From contig CAJUOV010000013.1 in assembly GCA_910588695.1 (NCBI GenBank), forward strand, positions 1 to 61,174: DNA of 61,174 nucleotides, read 5' to 3'. Positions 30,701 through 39,128 of the stretch are shown here, piece by piece. Positions within the stretch are counted from its first letter, which is position 1. Each line of letters opens with the position of its first letter. Source of the stretch: an uncultured Christensenellaceae bacterium. Lineage in GTDB: Bacteria > Bacillota > Clostridia > Christensenellales > Borkfalkiaceae. The notes beneath the pieces are model-generated. The model searched no databases and was not told the origin of the DNA. It saw only the letters and a list, made by a program, of their open reading frames with translations. Both the position numbers and the translations under genes were made by a program.

Positions 30701-33653
30701 CGGCAATCTCTACGAATTCGTTATCGTGAAGCGTAATATTTCCGAGCGCGTTGATTCTCGCTCTCGAAACAGTTTCGCCGCAGAGCTGACATTTTTTATC
30801 TGCTGCGAGACTTACAAATTGATGAGATCCGCCGAACGTCTCGACATTAGCAACGAATTTCACATCGTCTGCCGAAATAATCTTACCTGCCAACCCCTGT
30901 TCCAGACAGGAGCCTTCGTTGAGTACGGTGACGCTTCCGCCCGAAACGCTCCGACGCGTCGCGACGTCGTTCGCAACCGCATAGAAATATTCGGAATAAT
31001 TCTCCGTCATGAACTGATAGCCGAATTTCGTTGCCGAAATTTCGTAAGCCGAGGGATCGATCTCCACGAGTACGATTTGTCCGCCGTTGATTTCGAGCAC
31101 GGAAGCGACGACTCCGTTAAGTTCCGCACCGTTCTTAAACGTTACGGCGCCGTCCGCATAAGTGTAAGACAGATCCAAAAGCGCAACGTTTTCGTTGCCT
31201 TCGTTCAAATTGAGCGTAAGGTTCTCTTCGGTCTCCGCCGCCTTTGCAATATAAAGTTTGTTGTCAGACACAAAGCTGTAATAGCCCGCGTCAATCGTAT
31301 CGTTCGCCGCAAAATCGGGAATGTATTCCAATTTATAGGCAAACTCTGTATTTCCGTTCACTTCGACTTCGATCGTCCGCGCCGCATAATTCGCGAGATT
31401 CGCTGCGCCGAAAGCAATCTTTACCGTCAGAAGTCCGTTCTGATAGCTCGTGCCGTCCGCCAAAATCGTATATCCGTCGCGAACATAGTCCGCAGTCATA
31501 TCGGTCAGCTGCGACAGATTTAATCTGCCGTTATCGATAAATACTCTGCCGAGTTCTTTTCCCTCTGCCGCTTTGAACGTTACCGTTACGATATTCGAAG
31601 GGTTGTTGAGTTTCCAACCGTCGTTGGCGGTATCCTTTTCGATCGTCGCCGAAATATCAAAGCCTTTTGCCTGACCGAAATCAAATACCGTTTTGGTCGT
31701 CTGCAACCCTTCGACAACGACTTTGCCCGCCTTGGAAAGCGCGAACACAATCGTTCCGTTCGCCTTATCGTAGATATAAGGCACCTCGGCTCCGTCCTCG
31801 TACTTAACGGAAGTCAGATCGCCGAACGTTCCGACAAGTTTGACCGCCGCATATCTGTGCGCATCGGAAACCGTACCCGTAAAGTTCTGACCTGCGGGAA
31901 TCGTCTGCGCGTAAACTCCGTCCACAGGCGTAAGAATCATGTTCGTTCCGTCCGTACTGAGCGTAAACGCACCGAGCGCGTTATTGTTTTCGAATGCACC
32001 GACCGTCGCGCCCGCAGCGGACACGATGTTGTTGGGAACGATGTTGAGCTGATCTTTCGCAAACGTCTTTGTCCAAGTTACGCCGCCCTTCAAAATTTCC
32101 ACTTTATAATGGTTGAAAGAAGCGGACATTTTATTGTCGGCAAGGGATACCCATTGCGTGCTTTCGTTCACTTCCAAAGCGGTCGTAGCATAGAAGTTTG
32201 CAAGTTCCAGAGCCTGAGGGAAGGACTCGTCGCCCGTCTGTTCGTACTTGAACGATGCGGAGACGGTAGAAGGATTGAATGTCTGCCCCTCGTAATAATT
32301 ATCTTTCGATACGCTGATATTGAATTCCTTCGGCGTGCGCGTTTCGATTCTTTCATAGCTCGTGATATGCATATCGACGTAATCGCCATGAAGAATCGTA
32401 TCGTAATAGCCCGTAGAAGAAGCGGGCACTTTGATCAGGCACAAAAGTTTAGAACCGTTGACGTTGTACGAAAGCTCGATCACGCCGTCCTGACGGTAAT
32501 TCCAAGTCAGCTCGATCTGAGTATTTTCGCCGTACACGCCGGATGCGCTTGTCGTTCCCGTCGAATAAACGACCCAATCGTTCCAATTTTCGACCGCGGG
32601 AATCTGCCCCTGCGTGAAACTGTCGGGAACTTTTTCGGTCGTCTCGTGCGACGCAAGTTCGTGGGAACCGTAGTTTCTGCCCGTACCCGATCCTGAGTTC
32701 GTGGTGCCGAGTCCGGAGAGCATACGAACGACCGAACCGTCCGCATGGCTCGAATCTATACCGTTATAGAGAACCCATCCCTCGCCGCGGACGATGACCG
32801 ACGTGCCGCCGCCCGTATAATCCGTTCTCGCCTCGCCGCCGTCCCATGCGGGATTATTGAGACTTCTGTCGGCAAAACCGATGACGGGGAAGAAATATCC
32901 CTTATCTTCCGCCGCATCGCCGTCGTCTACGGAAGACCACGCTTCGCCGTATCTCGACTGAGCGGTACCTTTCACCGTGATCGTCATACCCGGTTCAAGT
33001 CTGCCTACCGTAAGGGTGGGCATCGTATACTCGACCCCTTTCACCGTTTTGACTTTACCGAACTGTTCGATATAGGTCGCCGTGCCGGCTTCCGCATTTT
33101 TATTGTAGAACGCCTTTCCGTTCGATCCGTCCTCTCCGTAAACAGCCTGGGGAACGCCGTTGAACGTAGAACCGTGCTTATGGAATCCGCCGTAGTGAAT
33201 GATCGCGTCCTCCGCCGCAAAAGTCCGCGTCGCCGCGCAGTAATTACACACTTCCCTGTCGCCCTGCGTCGCAAAGTCATGCGTGATCTGCACGTCGACT
33301 TCGCGGGAGACGTTTTTCGGGTTATTTTCTTTCGGCGTAATAGTAACCGTATAGAACCCGATTTCGCAATGTCCGTCTCCGTTAAAGGAAATCGTGCTCG
33401 TATAACTGCAATCTTTACCCTCAACCGTAAAGTTGTCTCCCTTTACGGGTCTGCATGTCAGAGTGACTTTTTTCTCCAAGTCGCTCACGATGTTCTCCCA
33501 CTTGTCGTTATCCGTGTAAGACAAGTTGGAAGTGCCGGTGGCTCTCGTAATGTTTGCAATATCGGATTCGCTGTCGCCTTTGTTGCAGGCGAAAAGTCCG
33601 ATAGACACAAGCATTGCGCAAAGCATAACCAAAAGCGCTTTCCACTTTTTCAT
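27705..33653 (-). CDS. giant modular surface lipoprotein (1982 residues)
   Basis: The longest gene in the window. Signal peptide ends LFA-Cys23, a lipobox. Four His/Cys-pair elements mark the modules: CNYC at 136-139, CQLC near 955, CTVC near 1565 and CNC near 1790. Each is followed by a 150-250-residue beta-rich segment that looks like a lectin-type jelly roll (WNDWVVYSTG, WYWIRNDGFIG, SDWDSLVARTK, SDWNAFKSI). Between them are Ig-like or Big-like stretches. DADGNEIDEDGF near 1050 resembles a calcium-binding loop. No catalytic site was recognised. Likely a cell-surface glycan-binding or adhesive protein. The Cys-pair elements recall those of the LRR lipoprotein at the left edge. It is monocistronic, with its own promoter and terminator. 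Confidence 0.75.
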   Translation of the reverse strand: MKKWKALLVMLCAMLVSIGLFACNKGDSESDIANITRATGTSNLSYTDNDKWENIVSDLEKKVTLTCRPVKGDNFTVEGKDCSYTSTISFNGDGHCEIGFYTVTITPKENNPKNVSREVDVQITHDFATQGDREVCNYCAATRTFAAEDAIIHYGGFHKHGSTFNGVPQAVYGEDGSNGKAFYNKNAEAGTATYIEQFGKVKTVKGVEYTMPTLTVGRLEPGMTITVKGTAQSRYGEAWSSVDDGDAAEDKGYFFPVIGFADRSLNNPAWDGGEARTDYTGGGTSVIVRGEGWVLYNGIDSSHADGSVVRMLSGLGTTNSGSGTGRNYGSHELASHETTEKVPDSFTQGQIPAVENWNDWVVYSTGTTSASGVYGENTQIELTWNYRQDGVIELSYNVNGSKLLCLIKVPASSTGYYDTILHGDYVDMHITSYERIETRTPKEFNISVSKDNYYEGQTFNPSTVSASFKYEQTGDESFPQALELANFYATTALEVNESTQWVSLADNKMSASFNHYKVEILKGGVTWTKTFAKDQLNIVPNNIVSAAGATVGAFENNNALGAFTLSTDGTNMILTPVDGVYAQTIPAGQNFTGTVSDAHRYAAVKLVGTFGDLTSVKYEDGAEVPYIYDKANGTIVFALSKAGKVVVEGLQTTKTVFDFGQAKGFDISATIEKDTANDGWKLNNPSNIVTVTFKAAEGKELGRVFIDNGRLNLSQLTDMTADYVRDGYTILADGTSYQNGLLTVKIAFGAANLANYAARTIEVEVNGNTEFAYKLEYIPDFAANDTIDAGYYSFVSDNKLYIAKAAETEENLTLNLNEGNENVALLDLSYTYADGAVTFKNGAELNGVVASVLEINGGQIVLVEIDPSAYEISATKFGYQFMTENYSEYFYAVANDVATRRSVSGGSVTVLNEGSCLEQGLAGKIISADDVKFVANVETFGGSHQFVSLAADKKCQLCGETVSRARINALGNITLHDNEFVEIADNYANSGFANVYNGVTLKLTAGSNWYWIRNDGFIGDNGYTDAAIGENIWSSLGDDTRTPNGKLDADGNEIDEDGFKATMKAGAAFRIWAGYQDGIFTVIWRLYKKADATLVTGYGKVYYEFTHKFSNLTEDSVNLSFALDGASNAGNSGNYWVFKSGKLDKDMIESVTGTGVTLAHGNIENHFATVSATGGNAQATTESGYAKEIAFTINLKENYTTGNANAVVYSDAEFKNPVEGATASVSGKAIEVKVLLKENETPGVYYIDLRDDKGSTKQCDIKVGLTAVSMYGTTASVNTDNAFILKDSTVTVEYEGLPADMTGAKFSVNGVEQAIAANMTFGNVTATWANNTLTLTIPAQMTLTGVPAYEVVLKDAEGQAIATSRFNLTRLPDTIANGVVVENNSIYAYANGDKINVYLFGEKATGTDYLVFNANNASTDKDKILPYNLAYSMAGTEVAFKEANGLTKNALTATHFEQGSFKLTQFVIDLSYFKIAGNATYVLELIASEADYGTMYYTVSGERVFAEAIVGGTPAQVLVVANSCTAIGSKGCEAKDGDTTLGHFNIEVVPSHTWGTNATDATLFECTVCGAILKNGNAKGTLIPAAQFDEDKFNGEEGITISYFQNSASSDWDSLVARTKYGQVNICSPNLQTNVMTVVTGEMAELKTKLKNENVFPSTVGAILENGYAWDTIKNTANCYITVTVKQGVGIVYYLNGNKMLTYPANMAFGASDGTVDDFIKLFMLCAAQEGLYVATTQFAGSIDAVDALVQKGALTDAEAAARYQLYLQEKDLLKELVAHTHSYTNPDHTCNCGALDPRYDFPTYTTDTAFTLGTDGTADGGAWTGYTPITGKVFAVEKGKKLTISGTMKSQASNNWSTSLVSVFSGKAMVAGIFRGDNYVIDGDKLKENEGWQISQTNTSDSDWNAFKSIIADCELTIEIDWTNATQIVVKMIFAKDSRAAMQTYTITPASGKQFLDQYSAELGFESCYLNVTNVAYTSAE

Positions 33654-33708
33654 AGAATTACTCCCCCCTTATTCGGTTAACCGCATTATATGCGATAATA
33701 CAGTCACT

Positions 33709-33736
33709 ATTATACGACTTATTTTTCGGATGTCAA
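33709..33736 (-). promoter_or_regulatory. sigma-A promoter for the giant lipoprotein
   Basis: TTGACA (33731-33736), 16-base spacer, TATAAT (33709-33714) on the minus strand, 55 bases ahead of the gene. The rest of the 249-base gap to nadC is A/T-rich sequence and the nadC terminator. Confidence 0.75.
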
Positions 33737-33854
33737 TATCTTTTTCTGAAAAAATTTTTATTTTTTTCACTTTTTATTAAAAAATTTCAGTTAGGCGTAT
33801 AATAAACAGTCTCTTTTGTTCATTTTCTGTAATCCAAATAAAAATATACCGCAT

Positions 33855-33887
33855 AAAAAAAGCGTTCCCGCAGAATTGCGGAAACGC
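33855..33887 (-). terminator. intrinsic terminator after nadC
   Basis: GCGTT.CCGCA / TGCGG.AACGC stem with one mismatch, loop of four, then seven T's on the minus strand. It closes obgE-yhbY-nadB-nadC. Confidence 0.88.
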
Positions 33888-33902
33888 GCTGGAACGATTC
33901 GA

Positions 33903-34763
33903 TTATGATAGCGGTCTAAGATGTTTCAACGACAAATCGAGAATGGGCGCGCTGTGCGTAAGCGCTCCCGACGAAACGTAGTCGGCGCCGAGCGCGGCGT
34001 ATCGCAAAATATTTTCTTCGGTCACGTTCCCCGAAATTTCCGTTTCCGCCCTGCCTTTGGCGATATAAAGCGCTTCTTTCAGCGTTTCGGGAGGCATGTT
34101 GTCGAGCATGACGATGTCCGCGCCCGCATCGAGCGCTTCTTTCAGTTCGTCGAGCGTCTCCACCTCGATTTCGATTTTCCGCACGAAAGGAGCGTAGGCG
34201 CGCGCCGCCGCCACAGCCTCTTTGACCCCGCCCGCCGCGCCGATATGATTGTCTTTCAAAAGCACCCCGTCCGAGAGATTGAACCGGTGATTCCCCGCGC
34301 CGCCGACGCGAACCGCATATTTTTCAAACGCTCTCAACAGCGGCGTCGTCTTGCGCGTATCGACGAGCTTTGTGTTCGTGCCCTCCAAAAGACGAACCGC
34401 CTTTCTCGTATAAGTCGCGATCCCGCTCATGCGCTGCAAAAAATTGAGCGCGGTGCGTTCGCCCGAAAGGATTGCGCGCATATCCCCCGTCACTTCCGCG
34501 ACGAGCTCGCCTTTTTTGACCTCGTCCCCTTCGTTTTTATGAAAAACCACTTCCGATCGGGAATCGAGCAACGCAAAAACGCGGGCAAACACATTCAATC
34601 CCGCCAATACGCCGTCTGCTTTTGCAATCAGATCGGCATGTCCTTTTCCGCCCGCGGGCACAACGGCGTTCGCCGAAACGTCCTCCCACGGAATATCCTC
34701 TTTCAACGCATTCAAAATAGCTTCGTCGTAGTGAAGCAAACAGGTGACGTCACATTTGTTCAT
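33903..34763 (-). CDS. nadC: nicotinate-nucleotide diphosphorylase (quinolinate phosphoribosyltransferase)
   Basis: A 286-residue enzyme that converts quinolinate and PRPP to nicotinate mononucleotide in NAD synthesis. It shows TALNFLQRMSGIAT, DTRKTTPLLR, RVGGAGNHRFNLSD and KDNHI, all family blocks for substrate and PRPP binding. ATG 34763 is chosen because CAGGAGAG precedes it; the in-frame extension to 34904 is basic and lies inside nadB. It overlaps nadB by 14 bases. No nadA gene is present in the window, so quinolinate synthase must be elsewhere or absent. Confidence 0.95.
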   Translation of the reverse strand: MNKCDVTCLLHYDEAILNALKEDIPWEDVSANAVVPAGGKGHADLIAKADGVLAGLNVFARVFALLDSRSEVVFHKNEGDEVKKGELVAEVTGDMRAILSGERTALNFLQRMSGIATYTRKAVRLLEGTNTKLVDTRKTTPLLRAFEKYAVRVGGAGNHRFNLSDGVLLKDNHIGAAGGVKEAVAAARAYAPFVRKIEIEVETLDELKEALDAGADIVMLDNMPPETLKEALYIAKGRAETEISGNVTEENILRYAALGADYVSSGALTHSAPILDLSLKHLRPLS

Positions 34764-36075
34764 GATCGATTTCTCTCCTGACGATTTTTTTATCCTCTTC
34801 CTGCCGTTTACGGAAATTTTTATACGCTTCCGGATCGATAGCGGGCATTCCCTCCGCGCGCCCGGACTTATCGCCCGCAATGCTTTCCGCAGCCCGTTTC
34901 GCAAATATCAACGATTCCAACAGTGAATTGGAAGCAAGACGGTTTTTACCGTGCACGCCGTTGCAGCATGTCTCGCCCACGGCGTACAGATTCTTCATGC
35001 TCGTCCGCCCGTCCAGCCCGCTCTTGACGCCGCCCATAAAATAGTGTTGCGCGGGAACGACAGGCACGGGCTCGCGCAACACGTCGTACCCTTCTTTAAT
35101 GCAACGCCGCACGATTCGGGGAAAATGGCTTTTCAGAGTCTCCGCGCCGCCGTTTACGGTGGAAAGATCGAGACGCACGAATTCACTTCCCTCTTCCGCC
35201 ATCTTTTTACGGATCGCCGCCGTCACTACGTCGCGCGGGAGCAGTTCGTTCACGAACCTCTCCCCTTTGCCGTCGATGAGCCGCGCTCCTTCGCCGCGCA
35301 CCGATTCCGAGATCAAAAACTTCCTGCCCCTACCCTCGGAATAGAGAGTCGTGGGGTGAAACTGCACATAGTCCGCATGTTCGACTTCGACTCCGTGTCT
35401 GAGCGATACGGCAACGCCGTCCCCCGTCAACGTTCTGAAATTGGTGGAATGGCGGTAAAGTCCGCCTATGCCCCCCGTAGCGAGAACTACGTTGCCCGCC
35501 TTGACGAGAATCAATTCCCCCGTTCCGTTCACGCGCAGCACCGCGCCGAAGCAGCGGTTCTCCGTATCGTCCGCAATCAGATCGAGCATCGTCGTATGTG
35601 GAACGATCTCCACGTTGCCGCGTTTCCGCACTTCTTTGAGCATGTGCGACGCGATCTCCTCCCCGGTACAATCGGCGTGATATACGATCCTCGGACGGGA
35701 ATGCGCTCCCTCGCGCGTATACATCAAAGATTTATCCCGCGCGCGCTCGAACCGCACGCCGAGTTTCACCAACGAATCGATCGTCTCGCGCGAATTCTCG
35801 ATCATGCAACGCACGGTATCGGGATTATTTTCGTAATGACCCGCGCGCATGGTATCTTCGAAATAACCGTCGAAATCATCTTCGTCGCGCAAGACGCAGA
35901 TTCCGCCCTGCGCAAGATAGGAATCGCTCTCCTTTAAGCTCCCTTTTGCGATCATCAGAACACGTTTTTCGGAAGGCAGATTCAAAGCGCAGTTCATGCC
36001 CGCTACGCCTGCGCCCACGATCAAAACGTCATATTCGGTTCGGAACACGTTTTCCCGAATTTCTTCCCGTTCCAT
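34750..36075 (-). CDS. nadB: L-aspartate oxidase
   Basis: A 441-residue flavoprotein that oxidises aspartate to iminoaspartate, the first step of de novo NAD synthesis. The FAD-binding Rossmann motif VLIVGAGVAGMNCAL is near 18-32. SYLAQGGI (52-59), HPTTLY and the segment with active-site Arg/His typical of the fumarate reductase/aspartate oxidase family follow (GARLIDGKGERFVNE). Slightly shorter at the C-terminus than E. coli NadB. In anaerobes fumarate can replace oxygen as acceptor. It is 32 bases after yhbY. Confidence 0.93.
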   Translation of the reverse strand: MEREEIRENVFRTEYDVLIVGAGVAGMNCALNLPSEKRVLMIAKGSLKESDSYLAQGGICVLRDEDDFDGYFEDTMRAGHYENNPDTVRCMIENSRETIDSLVKLGVRFERARDKSLMYTREGAHSRPRIVYHADCTGEEIASHMLKEVRKRGNVEIVPHTTMLDLIADDTENRCFGAVLRVNGTGELILVKAGNVVLATGGIGGLYRHSTNFRTLTGDGVAVSLRHGVEVEHADYVQFHPTTLYSEGRGRKFLISESVRGEGARLIDGKGERFVNELLPRDVVTAAIRKKMAEEGSEFVRLDLSTVNGGAETLKSHFPRIVRRCIKEGYDVLREPVPVVPAQHYFMGGVKSGLDGRTSMKNLYAVGETCCNGVHGKNRLASNSLLESLIFAKRAAESIAGDKSGRAEGMPAIDPEAYKNFRKRQEEDKKIVRREIDHEQM

Positions 36076-36107
36076 TCAAGTTCTTCCTTTTCTCTTCGGC
36101 AAACGGC

Positions 36108-36401
36108 TCAATATTCGATATGCTTGAAGTTTTTTCGGGAAGAGCGGCGGTAAAACACCGCCTTCTTACCGATAACGGTCACCACTTCCGCATGTAAAAG
36201 GTCTGCGACGTTCTGCGCGATCGTATCGGCGTCCGCCTCGGCGCTGTCGAACACCGTCACTTTAATGAGTTCCCGCGCTTCGAGCGCCTCAGAAAGAGAA
36301 TTGATCAGATTTTCGGTGATCCCGCCTTTTCCGATCTGCATGACGGGTTGCATCATCGAAGCGATCGACCTTAAATTACTTCTCTCTTTGCTTGTAAACA
36401 T
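36108..36401 (-). CDS. yhbY: CRS1/YhbY-type RNA-binding protein
   Basis: A 97-residue single CRM domain protein associated with pre-50S ribosomal particles. It has LRSIASMMQPVMQIGKGGIT, with the GxxG-type loop, and HAEVVTVIGKKAVFYR. Position directly after obgE, another 50S assembly factor, is the common Firmicutes arrangement. GAGAGGAAT precedes ATG 36401. Confidence 0.93.
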   Translation of the reverse strand: MFTSKERSNLRSIASMMQPVMQIGKGGITENLINSLSEALEARELIKVTVFDSAEADADTIAQNVADLLHAEVVTVIGKKAVFYRRSSRKNFKHIEY

Positions 36402-36455
36402 CTTGATTCCTCTCTCGTCGGTTTCCTTATTCCGTTAAACGGTATTTTCATCAAA

Positions 36456-37730
36456 TCAAGGGACGTATTCGAATTCGACGTCTCCCACTACCACGGTATC
36501 GCCCTCTTTGCAGCCCTGCTTTTCAAGCTCTTTGAATACGCCGTTCCGTTTGAGGGTGCGCTGAAAATACGCCATCGACTCAGGTTTATCCAATACCACG
36601 TTGCGGCAGAGCATATCCACGAGACCGCCGATCAAAACATAATCTTCTCCGTCGCGGACGATTTCGTACTGAGTCGCGTCCTCTTTCTCGTATTCGAATT
36701 CATCGGCGGGAATTCGTTCGGCGGGCGGAAGCGTTTTCAGAAGTTCCGCCGCCGCCCTTACGAGCTCCTCCGTTCCGTCGCCGTTTACCGCGGCAATCGG
36801 AAATAAATTATATTTTTTACCGTACTTTTTTTTGAACCGTTTGAGATTTTCTTCCGCGCCGAAACAGTCCGTCTTGTTGCAGGCGACAAGCATGGGAAGA
36901 GCAGCGAGTTTTTCGGAGTACTGCCCAAGCTCCGCGTTGATCTTTTCAAAGTCCTGCAAAGGGTCGCGCCCCTCCATTCCCGAAATGTCGAGAACGTGCA
37001 CGATCATGCGCGTTCTTTCGATATGGCGCAGAAAGTCGTGACCGAGCCCCGCGCCCGCCGCCGCTCCTTCGATAAGTCCCGGAATGTCTGCCGCAACGAA
37101 AGACCGATCGTAATAACGCACCACGCCCAGATTTGGAGAAAGCGTCGTAAAGTGGTAATTTGCGATTTTGGGACGCGCCGCCGAAATCTTGGAGAGCAGC
37201 GTGCTCTTCCCCACGTTGGGGAAGCCGACGAGTCCCACGTCGGCGATCACTTTGAGTTCGAGCACAACGGCGTGCGGTTTGGTCTTTTGTCCCTTTTGGG
37301 CAAAATCGGGCGCATGGCGGGTCGCCGTGGTAAAACGGACATTTCCTTTGCCCCCTCTTCCGCCTTCCAGAAGACAGATTCTCTCGCCGTCTTCATAGAC
37401 GTCGCACAGAACTTTTCCGCTCTCGAAATCTTTGACGAGGGTACCGAGAGGAACGGCAATTTCGATACTCTCCCCGCTCTTGCCGCTGCAAAGATTGCTG
37501 CCGCCGCGTTCGCCGTTTCCCGCATAATATTTGGAACGGAAGCGAAAATCGATCAGATCGTTTTTATCTTTATCGCCGACAAAATAGATATTGCCGCCCC
37601 TTCCGCCGTCGCCGCCGTCCGGTCCGCAGGCAGGCTTCCCCTTATACGCCTTAAAGGAATTCATGCCGTCGCCGCCGTCGCCTGCTTTTAAGTATATTTT
37701 CACCTTGTCGGTAAAAACTTTCGTATCCAT
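36456..37730 (-). CDS. obgE: GTPase ObgE (50S assembly)
   Basis: A 424-residue GTPase with all three Obg parts: the glycine-rich Obg fold (KAGDGGDGMNSF, GGRGGNIYF; about 1-158), the G domain (GFPNVGKST, DIPGLIEGA, NKTD; about 159-330) and the C-terminal OCT domain (ending in WEFEYVP-like VEFEYVP). It acts in late 50S assembly and stress control. ATG 37730 is preferred: it has no Shine-Dalgarno, but TATAAT lies 7 bases upstream, so a leaderless transcript is predicted. The in-frame start at 37766 would lie within the -35 box. Confidence 0.95.
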   Translation of the reverse strand: MDTKVFTDKVKIYLKAGDGGDGMNSFKAYKGKPACGPDGGDGGRGGNIYFVGDKDKNDLIDFRFRSKYYAGNGERGGSNLCSGKSGESIEIAVPLGTLVKDFESGKVLCDVYEDGERICLLEGGRGGKGNVRFTTATRHAPDFAQKGQKTKPHAVVLELKVIADVGLVGFPNVGKSTLLSKISAARPKIANYHFTTLSPNLGVVRYYDRSFVAADIPGLIEGAAAGAGLGHDFLRHIERTRMIVHVLDISGMEGRDPLQDFEKINAELGQYSEKLAALPMLVACNKTDCFGAEENLKRFKKKYGKKYNLFPIAAVNGDGTEELVRAAAELLKTLPPAERIPADEFEYEKEDATQYEIVRDGEDYVLIGGLVDMLCRNVVLDKPESMAYFQRTLKRNGVFKELEKQGCKEGDTVVVGDVEFEYVP

Positions 37731-37737
37731 ACCGAGA

Positions 37738-37766
37738 ATTATAACAGATAACCGTTGAAATAGCAA
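37738..37766 (-). promoter_or_regulatory. promoter for obgE, predicted leaderless
   Basis: TTGCTA (37761-37766), 17-base spacer, TATAAT (37738-37743) on the minus strand. Only 7 bases lie between the -10 box and the ATG. Confidence 0.7.
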
Positions 37767-37857
37767 GAATTTTTATAATTGCGGCAGAAATTCGGAGCCG
37801 ATCTTTTCAAACAAGTTATTTTCCCTCGAAACAGGGTATATATTGTATGAGGTCATT

Positions 37858-38586
37858 ATGAGTTATCTGTTTTTTCTTTTACTGCTCATTCCCTGTCTGA
37901 TTTTTTCGGCTTGGGCAAGCGCGAAAGTAAATTCCGCCTATTCCAAGTACGACAAAGTCGCCAATCTCTCCCGTATGACGGGTTACGCCACCGCGACCTA
38001 TCTTTTGCGAAACCGCGGCGTCAGCGACATTGCCGTCGGTCGGGTCAGAGGAAAACTGACCGATCATTACGATCCTACGAAAGGCGTTGTCAATCTCTCG
38101 CAGAGCACCTACGGAAGCGCGTCCGTCGGCGCCGTCGCAGTCGCCGCACACGAGATCGGTCACGTAATGCAGAAAAAGCAAGGATATTTTCCGTATAAGC
38201 TGCGCAAAGTCCTTGTGCCGATCACAAATATCGGTTCGCGGCTTGCAATGCCCGTCATTATTCTCGGCATTCTTCTCGACTTGTTGCTCTTGGCGGATCA
38301 GGGGCTCAGTTACGGACAGTGGATCATGTACGCGGGAATCGGACTCTACGGACTTTCGACGCTGTTCGCGCTCGTTACCCTCCCCGTAGAATACAACGCC
38401 TCCCGCCGCGCGAGACAGATGCTTGCAGACGACGGAATCCTCGCGCCCGAAGAAATCAAAGGCGCGCGCAAAGTATTGAATGCCGCCGCGCTCACCTACG
38501 TCGCATCCCTTCTGATGTCTCTCGTGTATTTCCTGCGGCTTATCGTAATGCTCTTTATTCTGTTGGGCGGCAGACGAAAAAATTGA
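37858..38586 (+). CDS. yugP: YugP-type zinc membrane metallopeptidase
   Basis: A 242-residue membrane protein of the neutral zinc metallopeptidase family seen in Clostridia. Helix 1 covers residues 1-22. The zinc motif HEIGH lies near residue 97-101 in VAVAAHEIGHVMQ, with more helices near 120-140, 148-170 and 210-235. DHYDPTKGVVNLS is a conserved block before the active site. ATG 37858 is chosen since GAGGT precedes it; the TTG at 37843 is poorly placed. Substrate unknown; a role in membrane-protein turnover is inferred. A terminator follows. Confidence 0.88.
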   Translation: MSYLFFLLLLIPCLIFSAWASAKVNSAYSKYDKVANLSRMTGYATATYLLRNRGVSDIAVGRVRGKLTDHYDPTKGVVNLSQSTYGSASVGAVAVAAHEIGHVMQKKQGYFPYKLRKVLVPITNIGSRLAMPVIILGILLDLLLLADQGLSYGQWIMYAGIGLYGLSTLFALVTLPVEYNASRRARQMLADDGILAPEEIKGARKVLNAAALTYVASLLMSLVYFLRLIVMLFILLGGRRKN

Positions 38587-38593
38587 ATATTCG

Positions 38594-38628
38594 ATACGCT
38601 CCGAAATTTATTCCGGAGCGTATATTTT
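38594..38628 (+). terminator. intrinsic terminator after yugP
   Basis: ATACGCTCCG / CGGAGCGTAT stem with a 10-base loop and T-run from 38624. Confidence 0.85.
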
Positions 38629-38649
38629 TTGACTTTTTTCACAAATCGC

Positions 38650-38678
38650 TTGATTATCTCGGAATTTTGGCGTATGAT
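38650..38678 (+). promoter_or_regulatory. sigma-A promoter for the zinc-ribbon membrane protein
   Basis: TTGATT (38650-38655), 17-base spacer, TATGAT (38673-38678), ahead of an ACGGAGGAC Shine-Dalgarno. Confidence 0.7.
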
Positions 38679-38707
38679 AAAATAAAGAAGTTTGAACGGA
38701 GGACGAT

Positions 38708-39097
38708 ATGTACTGTAAATATTGCGGTCAGCCGATCGGCGAAACCGACGTGTTCTGCATGCATTGCGGTATGCAATTGACGAATGCGGAATCAGACCCG
38801 CAAAAAAATATAGCTTCCGAAACTCCGAATAAAAAACCGCTGAACACGCTCGGGCTCGCCGGCTTTATCGTTTCGACGATCTCGCTCATTTTTCTCACGG
38901 TCTTTGGCGTTACCGGCTTTTTGGGACTGATCGCAGGATTGGTTCTGAGCGCGGTGGGGCTTGCCCGCAGAGATAAATACTCTCAGAACGGATTTGCGAT
39001 TGCGGGCATCGTGATCGGCGCGGTGGGACTCTTCTTTTGTTTGTTGATTCTCCTCTTCTGTTCGTGGCTGTTTTGGGGACTCATCTGGTTTTCATAA
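38708..39097 (+). CDS. zinc-ribbon and DUF4190-like small membrane protein
   Basis: A 129-residue protein. Residues 1-22 form a zinc ribbon (YCKYCGQ, then FCMHCGMQL), a linker follows, and two or three hydrophobic helices (LGLAGFIVSTISLIFLTVFGV, LIAGLVLSAVGLA, then the C-terminal LFFCLLILLFCSWLF) with the short R-R-D-K-Y loop typical of DUF4190 proteins. The ribbon should face the cytoplasm. Function unknown. It is monocistronic, with its own promoter and terminator. Confidence 0.8.
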   Translation: MYCKYCGQPIGETDVFCMHCGMQLTNAESDPQKNIASETPNKKPLNTLGLAGFIVSTISLIFLTVFGVTGFLGLIAGLVLSAVGLARRDKYSQNGFAIAGIVIGAVGLFFCLLILLFCSWLFWGLIWFS

Positions 39098-39125
39098 AAA
39101 AAATCCCGAGCAATCGGGATTTTTT
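39098..39125. terminator. bidirectional terminator shared with glyA
   Basis: AAAAATCCCGA / TCGGGATTTTT with a GCAA tetraloop between two convergent genes. Confidence 0.9.
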
Positions 39126-39128
39126 ATT

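Noticed and set aside
27159..31523. A 1454-codon open frame on the plus strand
   Set aside because: It lies antisense to the giant lipoprotein, rpmG and secE, has an arginine- and isoleucine-rich composition typical of reverse-strand shadows, and has no signal or ribosome binding site. The minus-strand genes explain the DNA.
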